Below, piece after piece: positions 1 to 7,800 of a stretch of DNA of 8,279 nucleotides. The stretch is from assembly GCA_024640205.1 (NCBI GenBank), contig JAHEFL010000028.1, positions 2,435-10,713 on the forward strand. Reading direction: 5' to 3'. The notes below the pieces were generated by a model. The model made no database searches. It saw nothing but the letters and a program-made list of their open reading frames with translations, and was not told where the DNA came from. The stretch is from Flavobacteriales bacterium. Its GTDB lineage: Bacteria; Bacteroidota; Bacteroidia; Flavobacteriales_F; PHOS-HE28. The position numbers were made by a program, and so were the translations under genes. Each line of letters starts with the position of its first letter. The first letter of the stretch is position 1.

Positions 1-2
1 GT

Positions 3-1409
3 CTGCGACCACGGGCCATGACGCGCGACCTGGATTGGGGCGTGCCAGTTCCGTTGCCGAATGCGGAAGGGAAAGTGCTGTATGTATGGCTGGATGCGCC
101 CATCGGCTACATCAGTGCCACCAAGCAGTGGGCTAAGGCTCAGCGGAGAGGTCCTGGGTCAAGCCAGGGAGATTGGGAGAAATGGTGGAAGGATGAAGGC
201 ACGCGGCTGGTCCATTTCATCGGCAAGGACAACATCGTTTTCCATTGCATCATCTTCCCGATCCTGCTGAAGATGCATAGAGGCTTCGTGCTTCCGCAGA
301 ATGTGCCGGCCAATGAGTTCCTGAACCTGGAAGGTCGGAAGATCAGCACCAGCCGGAACTGGGCGGTGTGGCTGCATGAGTACATCGAACGCTGGCCGGA
401 CCGACAGGATGAATTGCGGTATGCGTTGGCGACGATCCTGCCCGAGTTCCGCGATAGCGAGTTCACGTGGAAGGACCTCCAGGACAAGAACAATAACGAA
501 CTCGTCGCCATCCTAGGCAATTTTGTGCAGCGTGTCTTCGTGCTCTGCCACAAGTATTACGACGGGAAGGCACCACGGGCCGGTGAACGCATCGAGCAGG
601 ACCTGGCACTTTGGAGCTCGGTGCACGGTAATGCGGAGGAGATCGCCAGGCACATCGACCAATTCCGTTTTCGGGATGCGCTGGCCAGTGCCATGAACGT
701 GGCCCGTGCGGGCAACAAATACCTCTCCGACAATGAACCTTGGAAATTGGAGAAGGTGGATCCGGATCGTACCCGGACGATCCTCGCGAACAGCTTGAAC
801 GTTGTTGCGGTTCTGAGCATCGTGCTCGAACCCTTCCTGCCCTTCACCACGGACAAATTGAAGCGGATGCTGGGCATCGGAACCCTGCCTTGGTCCGAGG
901 CGTTCCGTACAGATCTGATCGGGGAGGGGCAGGAGCTCGGGAAACCCGAGCATTTGTTCAAGCCGATCCCGGACGAAGCCGTGGAGGCCGAGGTGGAGCG
1001 CCTGCACGCTATGGATCCACAGCCATCTAACGGAACAGGAACCAAGATCATGGAACCCACATCGCAAGCAACGTTGAAGCCCAACATCGCCTTCGACGAT
1101 TTCTCGAAATTGGACCTGCGGACGGGAACGATCCTGACCGCCGAGAAGGTGGAGAAAGCCGACAAGCTGTTGAAGCTCACCATCGACATCGGCGAGCCGA
1201 CCCCACGTGCGGTGGTCAGCGGTATCGCAGCGCACTACGCACCGGAGGATCTGCCCGGCCGACAGGTGGTGCTGGTGGCGAACCTCGAACCGCGAAAGAT
1301 GCGCGGTGTGGAAAGCCAGGGCATGGTGCTCATGGCCGAGGATGCCAACGGGAAGTTGGTGTTCGTTCAACCCGGTGAGCCCATGGCGCCGGGTGCCGAG
1401 GTGCGGTGA
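3..1409 (+). CDS. metG: Methionine--tRNA ligase, 3' part (5' end outside window)
   Basis: Charges tRNA-Met with methionine in the cytoplasm. The frame is open from the left edge and the ATG at 18 is internal: the codons before it continue the family sequence (PRAMTRDLDWGVPVP), so the start and the HIGH signature lie upstream. About 468 codons are visible. The class I KMSKS motif appears as KISTS at 339-353, a variant normal for this MetRS subfamily, followed by SRNWAVWLHEY. The helical anticodon-binding domain follows (about 480-1000). After a linker (about 1000-1080) comes a C-terminal EMAPII/Trbp111-like tRNA-binding domain (1083-1406, about 108 residues), starting near FDDFSKLDLRTGTI and containing VVSGIA and NLEPRKMRGVESQGM. 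That domain dimerises MetRS in relatives that carry it. The TGA at 1407-1409 faces the menB stop codon. I see no truncation other than the window edge. Identification is secure. Confidence 0.97.
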   Translation: MRPRAMTRDLDWGVPVPLPNAEGKVLYVWLDAPIGYISATKQWAKAQRRGPGSSQGDWEKWWKDEGTRLVHFIGKDNIVFHCIIFPILLKMHRGFVLPQNVPANEFLNLEGRKISTSRNWAVWLHEYIERWPDRQDELRYALATILPEFRDSEFTWKDLQDKNNNELVAILGNFVQRVFVLCHKYYDGKAPRAGERIEQDLALWSSVHGNAEEIARHIDQFRFRDALASAMNVARAGNKYLSDNEPWKLEKVDPDRTRTILANSLNVVAVLSIVLEPFLPFTTDKLKRMLGIGTLPWSEAFRTDLIGEGQELGKPEHLFKPIPDEAVEAEVERLHAMDPQPSNGTGTKIMEPTSQATLKPNIAFDDFSKLDLRTGTILTAEKVEKADKLLKLTIDIGEPTPRAVVSGIAAHYAPEDLPGRQVVLVANLEPRKMRGVESQGMVLMAEDANGKLVFVQPGEPMAPGAEVR

Positions 1410-1418
1410 CCTGATCGC

Positions 1419-2288
1419 TTACGGGATCCACTTGATCGAGGAGAAATCCGGCTTGCGCTTTTCCAGGAACGCATTGCGACCTTCCTTGGCTTCCTCCGTC
1501 ATGTAAGCCAATCGTGTAGCCTCGCCGGCGAACACCTGTTGGCCCACCATCCCATCATCGGTCATGTTAAAGGCGAACTTGAGCATCTTGATGGAGGTTG
1601 GTGATTTCGCCAGGATCTCCTGCGCCCACTCCCATGCGGTGATCTCCAGCTTCTCATGTGGAATGGAGGCGTTCACCATGCCCATTGCAAAGGCCTCATC
1701 GGCGCCGTAGTCGCGACCGAGGAAGAAGATCTCGCGGGCCCGTTTCTGTCCCACCATTTTGGCGAGGTAGGCCGATCCATAGCCGCCATCAAAACTGGTG
1801 ACGTCCGCATCGGTCTGCTTGAATACCGCATGTTCCTTACTCGCGAGCGTGAGGTCACACACCACATGCAAACTGTGCCCGCCGCCGACGGCCCATCCGG
1901 GCACCACGGCGATCACCACCTTCGGCATAAAGCGGATGAGACGCTGGACCTCCAGGATGTTCAAGCGCGGCATGCCTTGGTCGTCCACGTAGCCTTGATG
2001 TCCACGTGCGCGCTGATCACCGCCGCTGCAAAAGCTCCAAACACCATCCTTCGGGCTGGGACCTTCCGCGCTGAAGAGCACCACGCCTATGCTGGTGTCC
2101 TCACGCGCGTCCAGAAAGGCCTCGAACAGTTCGGCCACCGTGCGTGGTCGAAAGGCGTTGCGCACCTCCGGCCGGTTGAAGGCGATCCGTGCCACGCCCC
2201 CGCATTTGCGGTAGGTGATATCCTCGTATTCCTTCACGGTGACCCATTGCGGGGCAGCAACGGCGGACTTCATGCGGGCTTTGGTCAT
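1419..2288 (-). CDS. menB: 1,4-dihydroxy-2-naphthoyl-CoA synthase (naphthoate synthase)
   Basis: Crotonase-fold enzyme that ring-closes o-succinylbenzoyl-CoA to 1,4-dihydroxy-2-naphthoyl-CoA in menaquinone synthesis. With the ATG at 2286-2288 it has 289 residues, close to the family length. Visible motifs are VKEYEDITYRK (18-28), RIAFNRPEVRNAFRP (34-48), the oxyanion-hole SGGDQ (88-92), VPGWAVGGGHSLHVVCDL (129-146), QTDADVTSFDGGYGS (158-172) and a tail EGRNAFLEKRKPDFSSIKWIP. Asp160 (the D of QTD), Ser165 and Tyr262 match the catalytic Asp/Ser/Tyr described in mycobacterial MenB, so this should be the form that does not need bicarbonate. The frame stays open upstream to 2492, but those 68 codons read through intergenic repeats and do not resemble MenB, so they are rejected. 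The ATG at 2271-2273 (284 aa) is an equally plausible start; neither has a clear Shine-Dalgarno. No other men gene is in view. Confidence 0.96.
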   Translation of the reverse strand: MTKARMKSAVAAPQWVTVKEYEDITYRKCGGVARIAFNRPEVRNAFRPRTVAELFEAFLDAREDTSIGVVLFSAEGPSPKDGVWSFCSGGDQRARGHQGYVDDQGMPRLNILEVQRLIRFMPKVVIAVVPGWAVGGGHSLHVVCDLTLASKEHAVFKQTDADVTSFDGGYGSAYLAKMVGQKRAREIFFLGRDYGADEAFAMGMVNASIPHEKLEITAWEWAQEILAKSPTSIKMLKFAFNMTDDGMVGQQVFAGEATRLAYMTEEAKEGRNAFLEKRKPDFSSIKWIP

Positions 2289-2314
2289 GGCAGGATGCGG
2301 AATGGGATGCTCGG

Positions 2315-2322
2315 CAAATATC
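2315..2322 (-). promoter_or_regulatory. Possible -7 box for menB
   Basis: Read on the minus strand this is GATATTTG, seven of eight positions matching the Bacteroidota -7 consensus TAnnTTTG. It sits 26 bases upstream of the menB ATG, which would leave a short leader of about 20 bases. No convincing -33 TTTG element is visible at the usual distance, so this is a weak candidate. Confidence 0.25.
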
Positions 2323-2350
2323 GGGATGCGGCTTTCCACATGGATGTGTG

Positions 2351-2362
2351 GCGAACGTTCGC
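2351..2362. repeat. 12-bp perfect palindrome upstream of menB
   Basis: GCGAACGTTCGC is its own reverse complement over 12 bases with no spacer. It lies 62 bases upstream of the menB start codon and just before the first copy of the intergenic tandem repeat. It could be a dimeric regulator site or chance; only one copy is present in the window. Confidence 0.4.
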
Positions 2363-2378
2363 GCTCTGTCCTAGTCCG

Positions 2379-2668
2379 CAGCGCCTGTCGTCGCTTCGAG
2401 TTGAATAAATAAACCACGGATAACACGGATGTACACGGATAGGACCGCGTGGTACTTGTCCATTTCTCGCTATCCATGTGGTTCTTCTGCACCTGTCGGC
2501 GCTATGGGTTGATGAGAGGGAACCGCAGATCCACGCAGATGAACACAGATGATGTACCGCGTCGTAGGTGGTCATGGGGCACTATCCGCGTTGTTACACA
2601 GCGCCTGTCGGCGCTTCGAGTTCAAGGAGAAACCACGGATGACGCGGATGTACACGGATAGGACCGCG
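2379..2668. repeat. Three diverged tandem copies of a ~110-bp intergenic repeat
   Basis: The cores are at 2379-2449, 2489-2561 and 2599-2668, spaced about 110 bases apart. Each begins with a CGCCTGTCGGCGC-like dyad (perfect 5-bp arms GCGCC/GGCGC with a TGTC loop at 2601-2614; imperfect in copies 1 and 2). A CTTCGAGTT-like stretch and an A-rich spacer follow. Then come three CACGGAT-like subrepeats ending at 2421/2430/2440, 2530/2540/2550 and 2640/2649/2659, and finally a GGACCGCG-like end. Copies 1 and 3 are nearly identical in the tail; copy 2 is more diverged (CGCAGAT, CACAGAT). The segments linking the copies also look related, with CCGCGTNGTA after the core and TATCC before the next dyad. 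The array lies wholly in non-coding DNA. ACACGGAT-rich intergenic repeats occur in other bacterial genomes from general knowledge, but I cannot assign this to a named family. Confidence 0.8.
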
Positions 2669-2734
2669 CCGGAAGCAGCGCGCGGAGGATCCGGCAGCCC
2701 ATTGATCACCGACAACGGAACCGGGCCATGGATC

Positions 2735-2742
2735 TACCTTTG
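2735..2742 (+). promoter_or_regulatory. -7 promoter box for tRNA-Arg
   Basis: TACCTTTG matches the Bacteroidota housekeeping -7 consensus TAnnTTTG at every defined position. It ends 13 bases before the first base of the tRNA, a suitable distance for a start site just upstream of the mature 5' end. No clear TTTG -33 element is seen at the usual spacing; the nearest TTG (2702-2704) is about 30 bases away. Confidence 0.6.
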
Positions 2743-2755
2743 CGGCCTTTCCTAC

Positions 2756-2830
2756 GGCCCCATAGTTCAACGGATAGAATAGGAGTTTCCTAAACTCTAG
2801 ATCCAGGTTCGATTCCTGGTGGGGCTACCA
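2756..2830 (+). tRNA. tRNA-Arg, anticodon CCU, CCA encoded
   Basis: The sequence folds into a complete cloverleaf. The acceptor is GGCCCCA (2756-2762) with TGGGGCT (2820-2826), then U8 and A9. The D stem is GTTC/GAAT with a loop carrying A14 and GG. The anticodon stem is GGAGT/ACTCT with loop TTCCTAA, giving anticodon CCT, which reads the arginine codon AGG. The variable loop is four bases (AGAT). The T arm is CCAGG-TTCGATT-CCTGG. The discriminator is A (2827) and CCA is encoded at 2828-2830. The first acceptor pair is G1-U72, a wobble; the other six are Watson-Crick. Mature length without CCA is 72 bases. Confidence 0.96.
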
Positions 2831-2901
2831 AGTTCCTCCGCTCAACAAAGCGGTGTGTGAAAAAGCGGTGAGCTTGCTCCGAAGCCGATAAACAGCCCGT
2901 C

Positions 2902-2909
2902 TACCTTCG
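2902..2909 (+). promoter_or_regulatory. Possible -7 box for the T9SS surface operon
   Basis: TACCTTCG differs from the TAnnTTTG consensus at one position and shares TACCTT with the tRNA box at 2735. It ends 36 bases before the chosen ATG at 2946. If used, transcription would begin close to 2915 and rule out the GTG at 2922 as a practical start. No good -33 element is seen: a TTG at 2874-2876 is further away than usual. Read-through from the tRNA is also possible, since I see no terminator between them. Confidence 0.35.
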
Positions 2910-2945
2910 GCGTGGCCGCACGTGCATCCGTGTGTGCCCAGTCGA

Positions 2946-3944
2946 ATGTACCGTTACTTGGCCCTATTCCTGTTCGCCGCGTATATCGCTGGAGCGCCGC
3001 TTCGCGCACAACCGCCCAACAGCGATTGCTCCACCGCGGTTGGGCTCTGTGCGGAACAGCCGCAAGCCGGGAACAACACCGGTGCGGTGGGTTGGCCGGG
3101 CTTCTGCCCCACTACGGAGAACCTCGTGTGGTACACCTTCCAAACGAACAGCTTGGGTGGACCGGCCACGGTGCTGGTGGATGCGATCGACTGTCCCATC
3201 GTCCCAGGAATGGATGATGAGATGAGTGCGGTGGTGCTGAGCGGCGATGGCAGTTGCCTCGCGGCATCCTTCACTGCGGCCAGCGCCTGTGCGGTCGGTA
3301 CGGATGACATTACGTTGGTGACGCAAGCACTGCTGCCGAACACCACCTACTGGCTGGTGATCGCGGGTGTGATGAACGGTGGTGCGACCATCGCCGCGCA
3401 ATGCGGGTTCGAGGTCTCGGTTTCCGGCGCCGGGGTGGATGTGATCGGTGTGGACATGTCCGCTGGCCCTGATGTAACCATCGGTGAAGGGGAGACCACC
3501 CAATTGGATGCCTTCGGCGGGCCGCCTTATGATTGGTCGCCACTGTCCGGATTGAGCGCCAACGGGATCGCCGATCCCGTCGCGAGCCCGGCCAGCAGTA
3601 CGGTCTATACGCTGACCACGGTGATCGATGGATGCACTTACACGGACGAGGTGGAGGTGAGCGTGATCCGGCGCATCGATCCGCCGAACACCTTCACGCC
3701 GAACGGCGATGGGTTCAACGATGAATGGCTGATACCGGGCATCGCCGATTACCCCGGTGCCGAGGTGCAGATCCACGACCGGTGGGGGCAGATCATCTAC
3801 AAAGGGACCGGCTATCGGGAACCGTGGGATGGGACGCGCAACGGTCGCGACCTCGCGGTGGGGACCTACTATTATTACATCAAGCTCAATCAGCTCGAGG
3901 GGGAGACCCCGCCTTACACGGGCTTCATCTCCATTGTACGATGA
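2946..3944 (+). CDS. Secreted protein with T9SS type B C-terminal sorting domain (gliding motility-associated CTD)
   Basis: The product has 332 residues from the ATG at 2946. That start is preferred to the upstream in-frame GTG (2922) because it places a normal signal peptide at the N-terminus: MYRYLALFLFAAYIAGAPLRAQ, probable cleavage after AQ. Residues about 23-170 form a Cys-containing domain (NSDCSTAVGLC, ENLVWYTF, LPNTTYWLVIAG) of a kind common in Bacteroidota surface proteins. Residues about 175-243 look like a PKD/Ig-like beta sandwich (AGPDVTIGEGETTQLDAFGG, STVYTLTTVIDGCTYTDEVEV). The C-terminus from about residue 246 is a clear type B sorting domain: NTFTPNGDGFNDEW (248-261), HDRWGQIIYKG, WDGTRNG, GTYYYYIKLN and a final GFISIVR. 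The sequence therefore shows export through the inner membrane and then T9SS. The role of the N-terminal part is unknown; binding or structural display is my inference. Its stop overlaps the start of the next gene. Confidence 0.92.
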   Translation: MYRYLALFLFAAYIAGAPLRAQPPNSDCSTAVGLCAEQPQAGNNTGAVGWPGFCPTTENLVWYTFQTNSLGGPATVLVDAIDCPIVPGMDDEMSAVVLSGDGSCLAASFTAASACAVGTDDITLVTQALLPNTTYWLVIAGVMNGGATIAAQCGFEVSVSGAGVDVIGVDMSAGPDVTIGEGETTQLDAFGGPPYDWSPLSGLSANGIADPVASPASSTVYTLTTVIDGCTYTDEVEVSVIRRIDPPNTFTPNGDGFNDEWLIPGIADYPGAEVQIHDRWGQIIYKGTGYREPWDGTRNGRDLAVGTYYYYIKLNQLEGETPPYTGFISIVR

Positions 3945-4882
3945 AGCAGCTGCTGACCTTTGCCCTGATCGTCCTCACCTGGTGCGATGTGCAAGGACAA
4001 TTGCTCACGCAGTACACCCAGTATGTGTTCAACCAGTTCAGCGTGAATCCGGCCGTGGCCGGGAGTAACGAATGCCTGGATATGCGCCTCGGCGTCCGTC
4101 AGCAATGGACAGGTTTCGAAGGGGCGCCGAACACCGGATGGATCAGTTTGCACGGAGCATTGGGCTCCAAGAAGCGGAACTTCAATGGCAACAAGCACGG
4201 GGTCGGCGTGTTCCTGGAGGCCGATAATGCGGGCAATTGGGGGTACACGCGCTTCCTCCTGGCATACGCGTACAACATCCGAACGTCCAAGAACAGTCAC
4301 CTGGCCTTCGGGCTTTTCGCAGGCGGCCAACAGATGAAATTGGATGTCGGGGCGATCACCCTGTCCAACTACGATGACCCGGTAGTGAACAGCGCGGCCA
4401 GCACCACGCTCGTACCGGAGATCACGCCCGGTTTCTGGTACTACAACAAGCACACTTGGATGGGGCTCTCCATCCACCAACTCCTGACCAACGGCTTCGG
4501 GGATGTGGGTATCGAAAGCCGATTGTCCCGGCATGTGATGCTGAGCGGAGGACGACGGTACAGCATGGGGGACAAGACCTCCTTCGTGCCGAGCGCGATG
4601 TTGAAGTGGGCGGCGGCCTCGGCATGGGCGCTGGACATCAATGCCATGGTGGAGTGGGAACGGATCGTGGCGCTCGGTGCCGGATACCGGAACGGCGATG
4701 CGCTGACGCTGATGCTCCGGGTCGGCTTTCTGGAATACTTCCAACTCGGATACAGCTATGATGTCACCACTTCCAAATTGCGGGTGGCCGGCTCCAATAC
4801 GCATGAGTTGATCCTCGCGATCACCCCATGCAGCAGGACCGACATGCGCGATAGGATGATCAGTTGCCCGGCATTCGAATAG
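3941..4882 (+). CDS. PorP/SprF family T9SS-associated outer-membrane protein
   Basis: The product has 313 residues. The ATG (3941-3943) overlaps the TGA of the preceding gene in the arrangement ATGA, so the two are probably translationally coupled. The frame is open further upstream but only as a shadow of the previous gene. A signal peptide (MKQLLTFALIVLTWCDVQG, then QLLTQYTQ) precedes the family N-terminal signature QYVFNQFSVNPAVAGSNECLDMRLGVRQQWTGFEGAPNTGWISLHGAL. The rest consists of alternating amphipathic strands typical of a beta-barrel, ending with FLEYFQLGYSYDVTTSKLRVAGSNTHELILAI and a short Cys-containing tail (TPCSRTDMRDRMISCPAFE). PorP/SprF proteins are needed for secretion or surface attachment of type B CTD cargo; SprF acts on SprB in Flavobacterium johnsoniae. 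Its position between a type B CTD protein and a giant repeat protein suggests it serves one or both. I give no symbol because there are many paralogues in such genomes. Confidence 0.92.
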   Translation: MKQLLTFALIVLTWCDVQGQLLTQYTQYVFNQFSVNPAVAGSNECLDMRLGVRQQWTGFEGAPNTGWISLHGALGSKKRNFNGNKHGVGVFLEADNAGNWGYTRFLLAYAYNIRTSKNSHLAFGLFAGGQQMKLDVGAITLSNYDDPVVNSAASTTLVPEITPGFWYYNKHTWMGLSIHQLLTNGFGDVGIESRLSRHVMLSGGRRYSMGDKTSFVPSAMLKWAAASAWALDINAMVEWERIVALGAGYRNGDALTLMLRVGFLEYFQLGYSYDVTTSKLRVAGSNTHELILAITPCSRTDMRDRMISCPAFE

Positions 4883-4898
4883 GATCAAGGATCGAACC

Positions 4899-7800
4899 AT
4901 GCATAGAACAGCACTCCTCAAGACATCGGCGATCATGCTCGTGCTCGGCATGGTCACCGCGGTGTCCGCCCAAGGCGATGCGCAGCGGACCAAGTTCTGG
5001 AAAGGAGGTAGCGGGGATTGGTCCGATGCGGCACATTGGAGCTTGAGCCCCGATGGGGAAGGAGGTGCGGGAGTACCGCGATCGAACGAGAACGTGGTGA
5101 TCGCTCCGGACAGGAAGGCCACGATCCGGCTGAGCGGTGCGGCGTGGTGCAATGACCTTTTGCTTGATGGTACGGCCGCAGGGATCACGATCGATGGTCC
5201 GGCGAACTCGGAATTGAACATTGCAGGCGGATGGCGGATGGTGGAGGATGTGCGATGGCCACATGCCGGTACGATCAACTTGCAGATACGGAGGGCCGGT
5301 ACGGAGATCGATCCGCGCGGAGTGGAACTGGGCGCTGATGTGGTGCTGGAAGGAAGTGGCAGCTGGTCGGTACTCAGCGACCTGGTGCTCCGATCGGACC
5401 GGGCGATCACCTTGAAGCAAGGCACACTGATCGGGAATGGCTGCCTGCTGAAGGCAGGCGAACTGCGGGCGGAGGGCCGCTCTTCGAAGCGCTTCATTGG
5501 CGGTGGTTCCATGCTGATGCTTGATCGGTCCCCTGCTCCGGTGGTTCTAACGGACGTGGTGGAGCCTGGTACGACGACCTTGGTCGTGGACGGCAACGTG
5601 GTGCCATGGGACGGCCCGGTGATCGAGGTGGGTTCCGGCGCGCGGGATGTCAACGTATGCGGAACAGGTCCGGGCCAGACGCCGTTCGTGCTGACCTCCT
5701 CCGTAACGACCAATTACAATGGTTTCGGGGTCCGGTGCAGGAACGAATGCAACGCGACCGTCACGGTCTCGGTGAATCAAGGCGTTGGCCCCTTCACCTA
5801 CCAATGGCTGAACGGAGGACCTCCGACCCAGACCTGGGTCACCGCGTGCGGAGGACCTCAGATCGTGCTCGTTACCGATCAGGGGCAGAATGTTACGTGT
5901 TTTGTGAGCGTAACCGTTACTGAACCGGCACCACTAGGCGTTATTTTCTTTGGTAACGGTACTCCACCCACATGTCCGGATGTGTGCAACGGTTCGAGAA
6001 CGGCCCTTGGGGTAGGCGGTGTTTCACCGATCACTTACAACTGGAACAATGGCGCGGGCACAGGTTCTTCGTTCTTCCAGCTCTGCGCTGGATTGAACAC
6101 TTTGTCCGTTACCGATGCCAATAATTGCCAGTTCGATACCACCTTCTTCTTCAACCTGCAGCCGCTCCAACCCAGCTTGGTGTTCACTCCCGCCAGCTGT
6201 TTTGCGACCTGCGATGGTACCGCCGAGGTCACCCCGGCCGGCGGAACGCCTCCATATACCATCCTCTGGGCCCCGCCTCCACCTGTGGGGCAAGGGACCA
6301 ATAATGTGAGTGGATTGTGTGCCGGGAACTGGAGCGTCACGATGACCGACGCGAACGGTTGTGATACGACCGTGGCCTTTGTGATCACCCAACCTCCCGC
6401 CATCATTCCGAATGTGATCAGTAATGACGCGAGTTGTTTCGGTGTATGCGATGGAACCGCGACCGTATCGGCGTCCGGTGCGCCCGGGCCGTTCATTTAC
6501 ACATGGGCTCCTGCACCGGGTACAGGCCAGGGTACGGGGAACGTTACCGGTCTCTGTGCGGGAAGCTATCAGGTCACGATCCTGGATCAATCCACCGGCT
6601 GCGATTCATTGATCACCGTTCAGATCGATTCTCCTCCTGCGTTCGACTTGCAGGAAGCCGTGACCGACGCCAGTTGTGCCACGTCGTGTGATGGCACCAT
6701 CGCGCTCTCGCCATCCGGTGGCCAACCTCCATATTCTTATGTGTGGGCCCCAGCACCTCCGGTCGGGCAGGGAACCCCGAGTGTCAGCGGACTTTGTGCC
6801 GGGGATTGGTCGGTCACCGTATCGGATGTCGGTGGATGCGACACCACGATGACCTTTACGATCGATGCTCCCCCACCGTTGGACCCGGGGGGTACATCAA
6901 CGGATGTGACCTGCGCCGGTGCGTGCGACGGAACGGCAAGTGTTAATGTGAGCGGTGGAACGCCGAACTACTCCTATGTCTGGGCGCCCGCCCCACCGGT
7001 CGGTCAGGGAACACCGAATGCGATCGGTCTCTGTGCCGGCCCATGGAGCGTGACGATCACGGACTTCAATGGCTGCGACACGACGGTGAACTTCACGATC
7101 ATCGAGCCTCCACCATTGGATGCTACACCCAGCCAGACCGATGTGAGTTGCGGTGGTGTGTGTGACGGAACGGCATCGGTGGCGGTGAGCGGTGGCACCC
7201 CAGCCTACAGTTATGTATGGACACCAGCACCGCCGGTGGGCCAGGGTACTCCGGATGCGTCGGGTTTGTGCGCTGGTGCATACAGTGTTCTGATCACCGA
7301 CGCGAACGGCTGTGAACTGACGGTGAATTTCACGCTGAACGACCCGGCGCCGATCACCGCCTCGCTCCAACTGGTGGATGCGAGTTGTCCGGGTATCTGT
7401 GACGGCAGCGCGGGCGTGATCGCTGGCGGAGGAACGGCACCGTACCTCTTTCTCTGGCAACCCGCTCCCGGATCAGGGCAGGGAACGCCGAACGCGACGG
7501 GCCTCTGCCCACAAGCATATACGCTGACAGTAACAGATGCCTTGGGTTGTGACACGACCATCGCTTTCACCATCGGAGAGCCGCCACCGATCGATCCGGT
7601 CGCGACGGTGACGGATGCGTCCTGTGCAGGGGGGTGCGATGGTTCGATCGCATTGGCGCCGACTGGCGGAACTGGCGTCTATACCTATTTGTGGGCGCCA
7701 GCACCACCGGTGGGTCAGGGTACGGCCACGGCCTCCGGTCTTTGTGCGGGAATGTGGTCGGTGACGATCACTTCGGGGGTCTGTGATACCACCATTACGC

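Larger units (their letters stand above)
2289..2755. other. Gene-free intergenic region between menB and tRNA-Arg
   Basis: This 467-base stretch separates the divergent menB and tRNA-Arg genes. I find no convincing coding sequence: the short frames here run through repeated DNA and carry no recognisable domain. It contains a 12-bp palindrome (2351-2362), three diverged tandem copies of a roughly 110-bp repeat (2379-2668), a weak minus-strand promoter candidate for menB (2315-2322) and the tRNA promoter box (2735-2742). The stretch 2669-2730 shows nothing I recognise. Confidence 0.75.

Noticed and set aside
513..1370. 285-codon and other minus-strand frames inside metG
   Set aside because: They are shadows of the methionyl-tRNA synthetase, with no recognisable protein features.
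2289..2492. 68-codon N-terminal extension of menB
   Set aside because: The extra residues are read through the intergenic tandem repeat and the palindrome and do not resemble MenB. The family N-terminus begins at or after the ATG at 2288.
2379..2668. CRISPR array
   Set aside because: There are only three diverged copies about 110 bases apart. The copies are internally repetitive, the intervening segments are related rather than unique, and no cas gene is present.
2756..2830. tRNA as an integration (att) site for a mobile element
   Set aside because: No second copy of the tRNA 3' end, no integrase and no phage-like gene is present in the window.
2922..2945. GTG start for the short T9SS protein eight codons upstream
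   Set aside because: It would put polar and Cys/Pro residues ahead of the signal peptide and lies almost on top of the likely transcription start. The ATG at 2946 gives a normal signal peptide.
2831..2945. Terminator after tRNA-Arg
   Set aside because: Only very short inverted pairs such as GAGC-TT-GCTC are present, with no T run, so a terminator cannot be supported.
3914..5713. 599-codon open frame on the minus strand opposite the PorP/SprF and giant genes
   Set aside because: It is antisense to two genes with strong family signatures. Its translation is Pro/Ser/Arg/His-rich without any domain, as expected for a shadow frame in GC-rich coding DNA.
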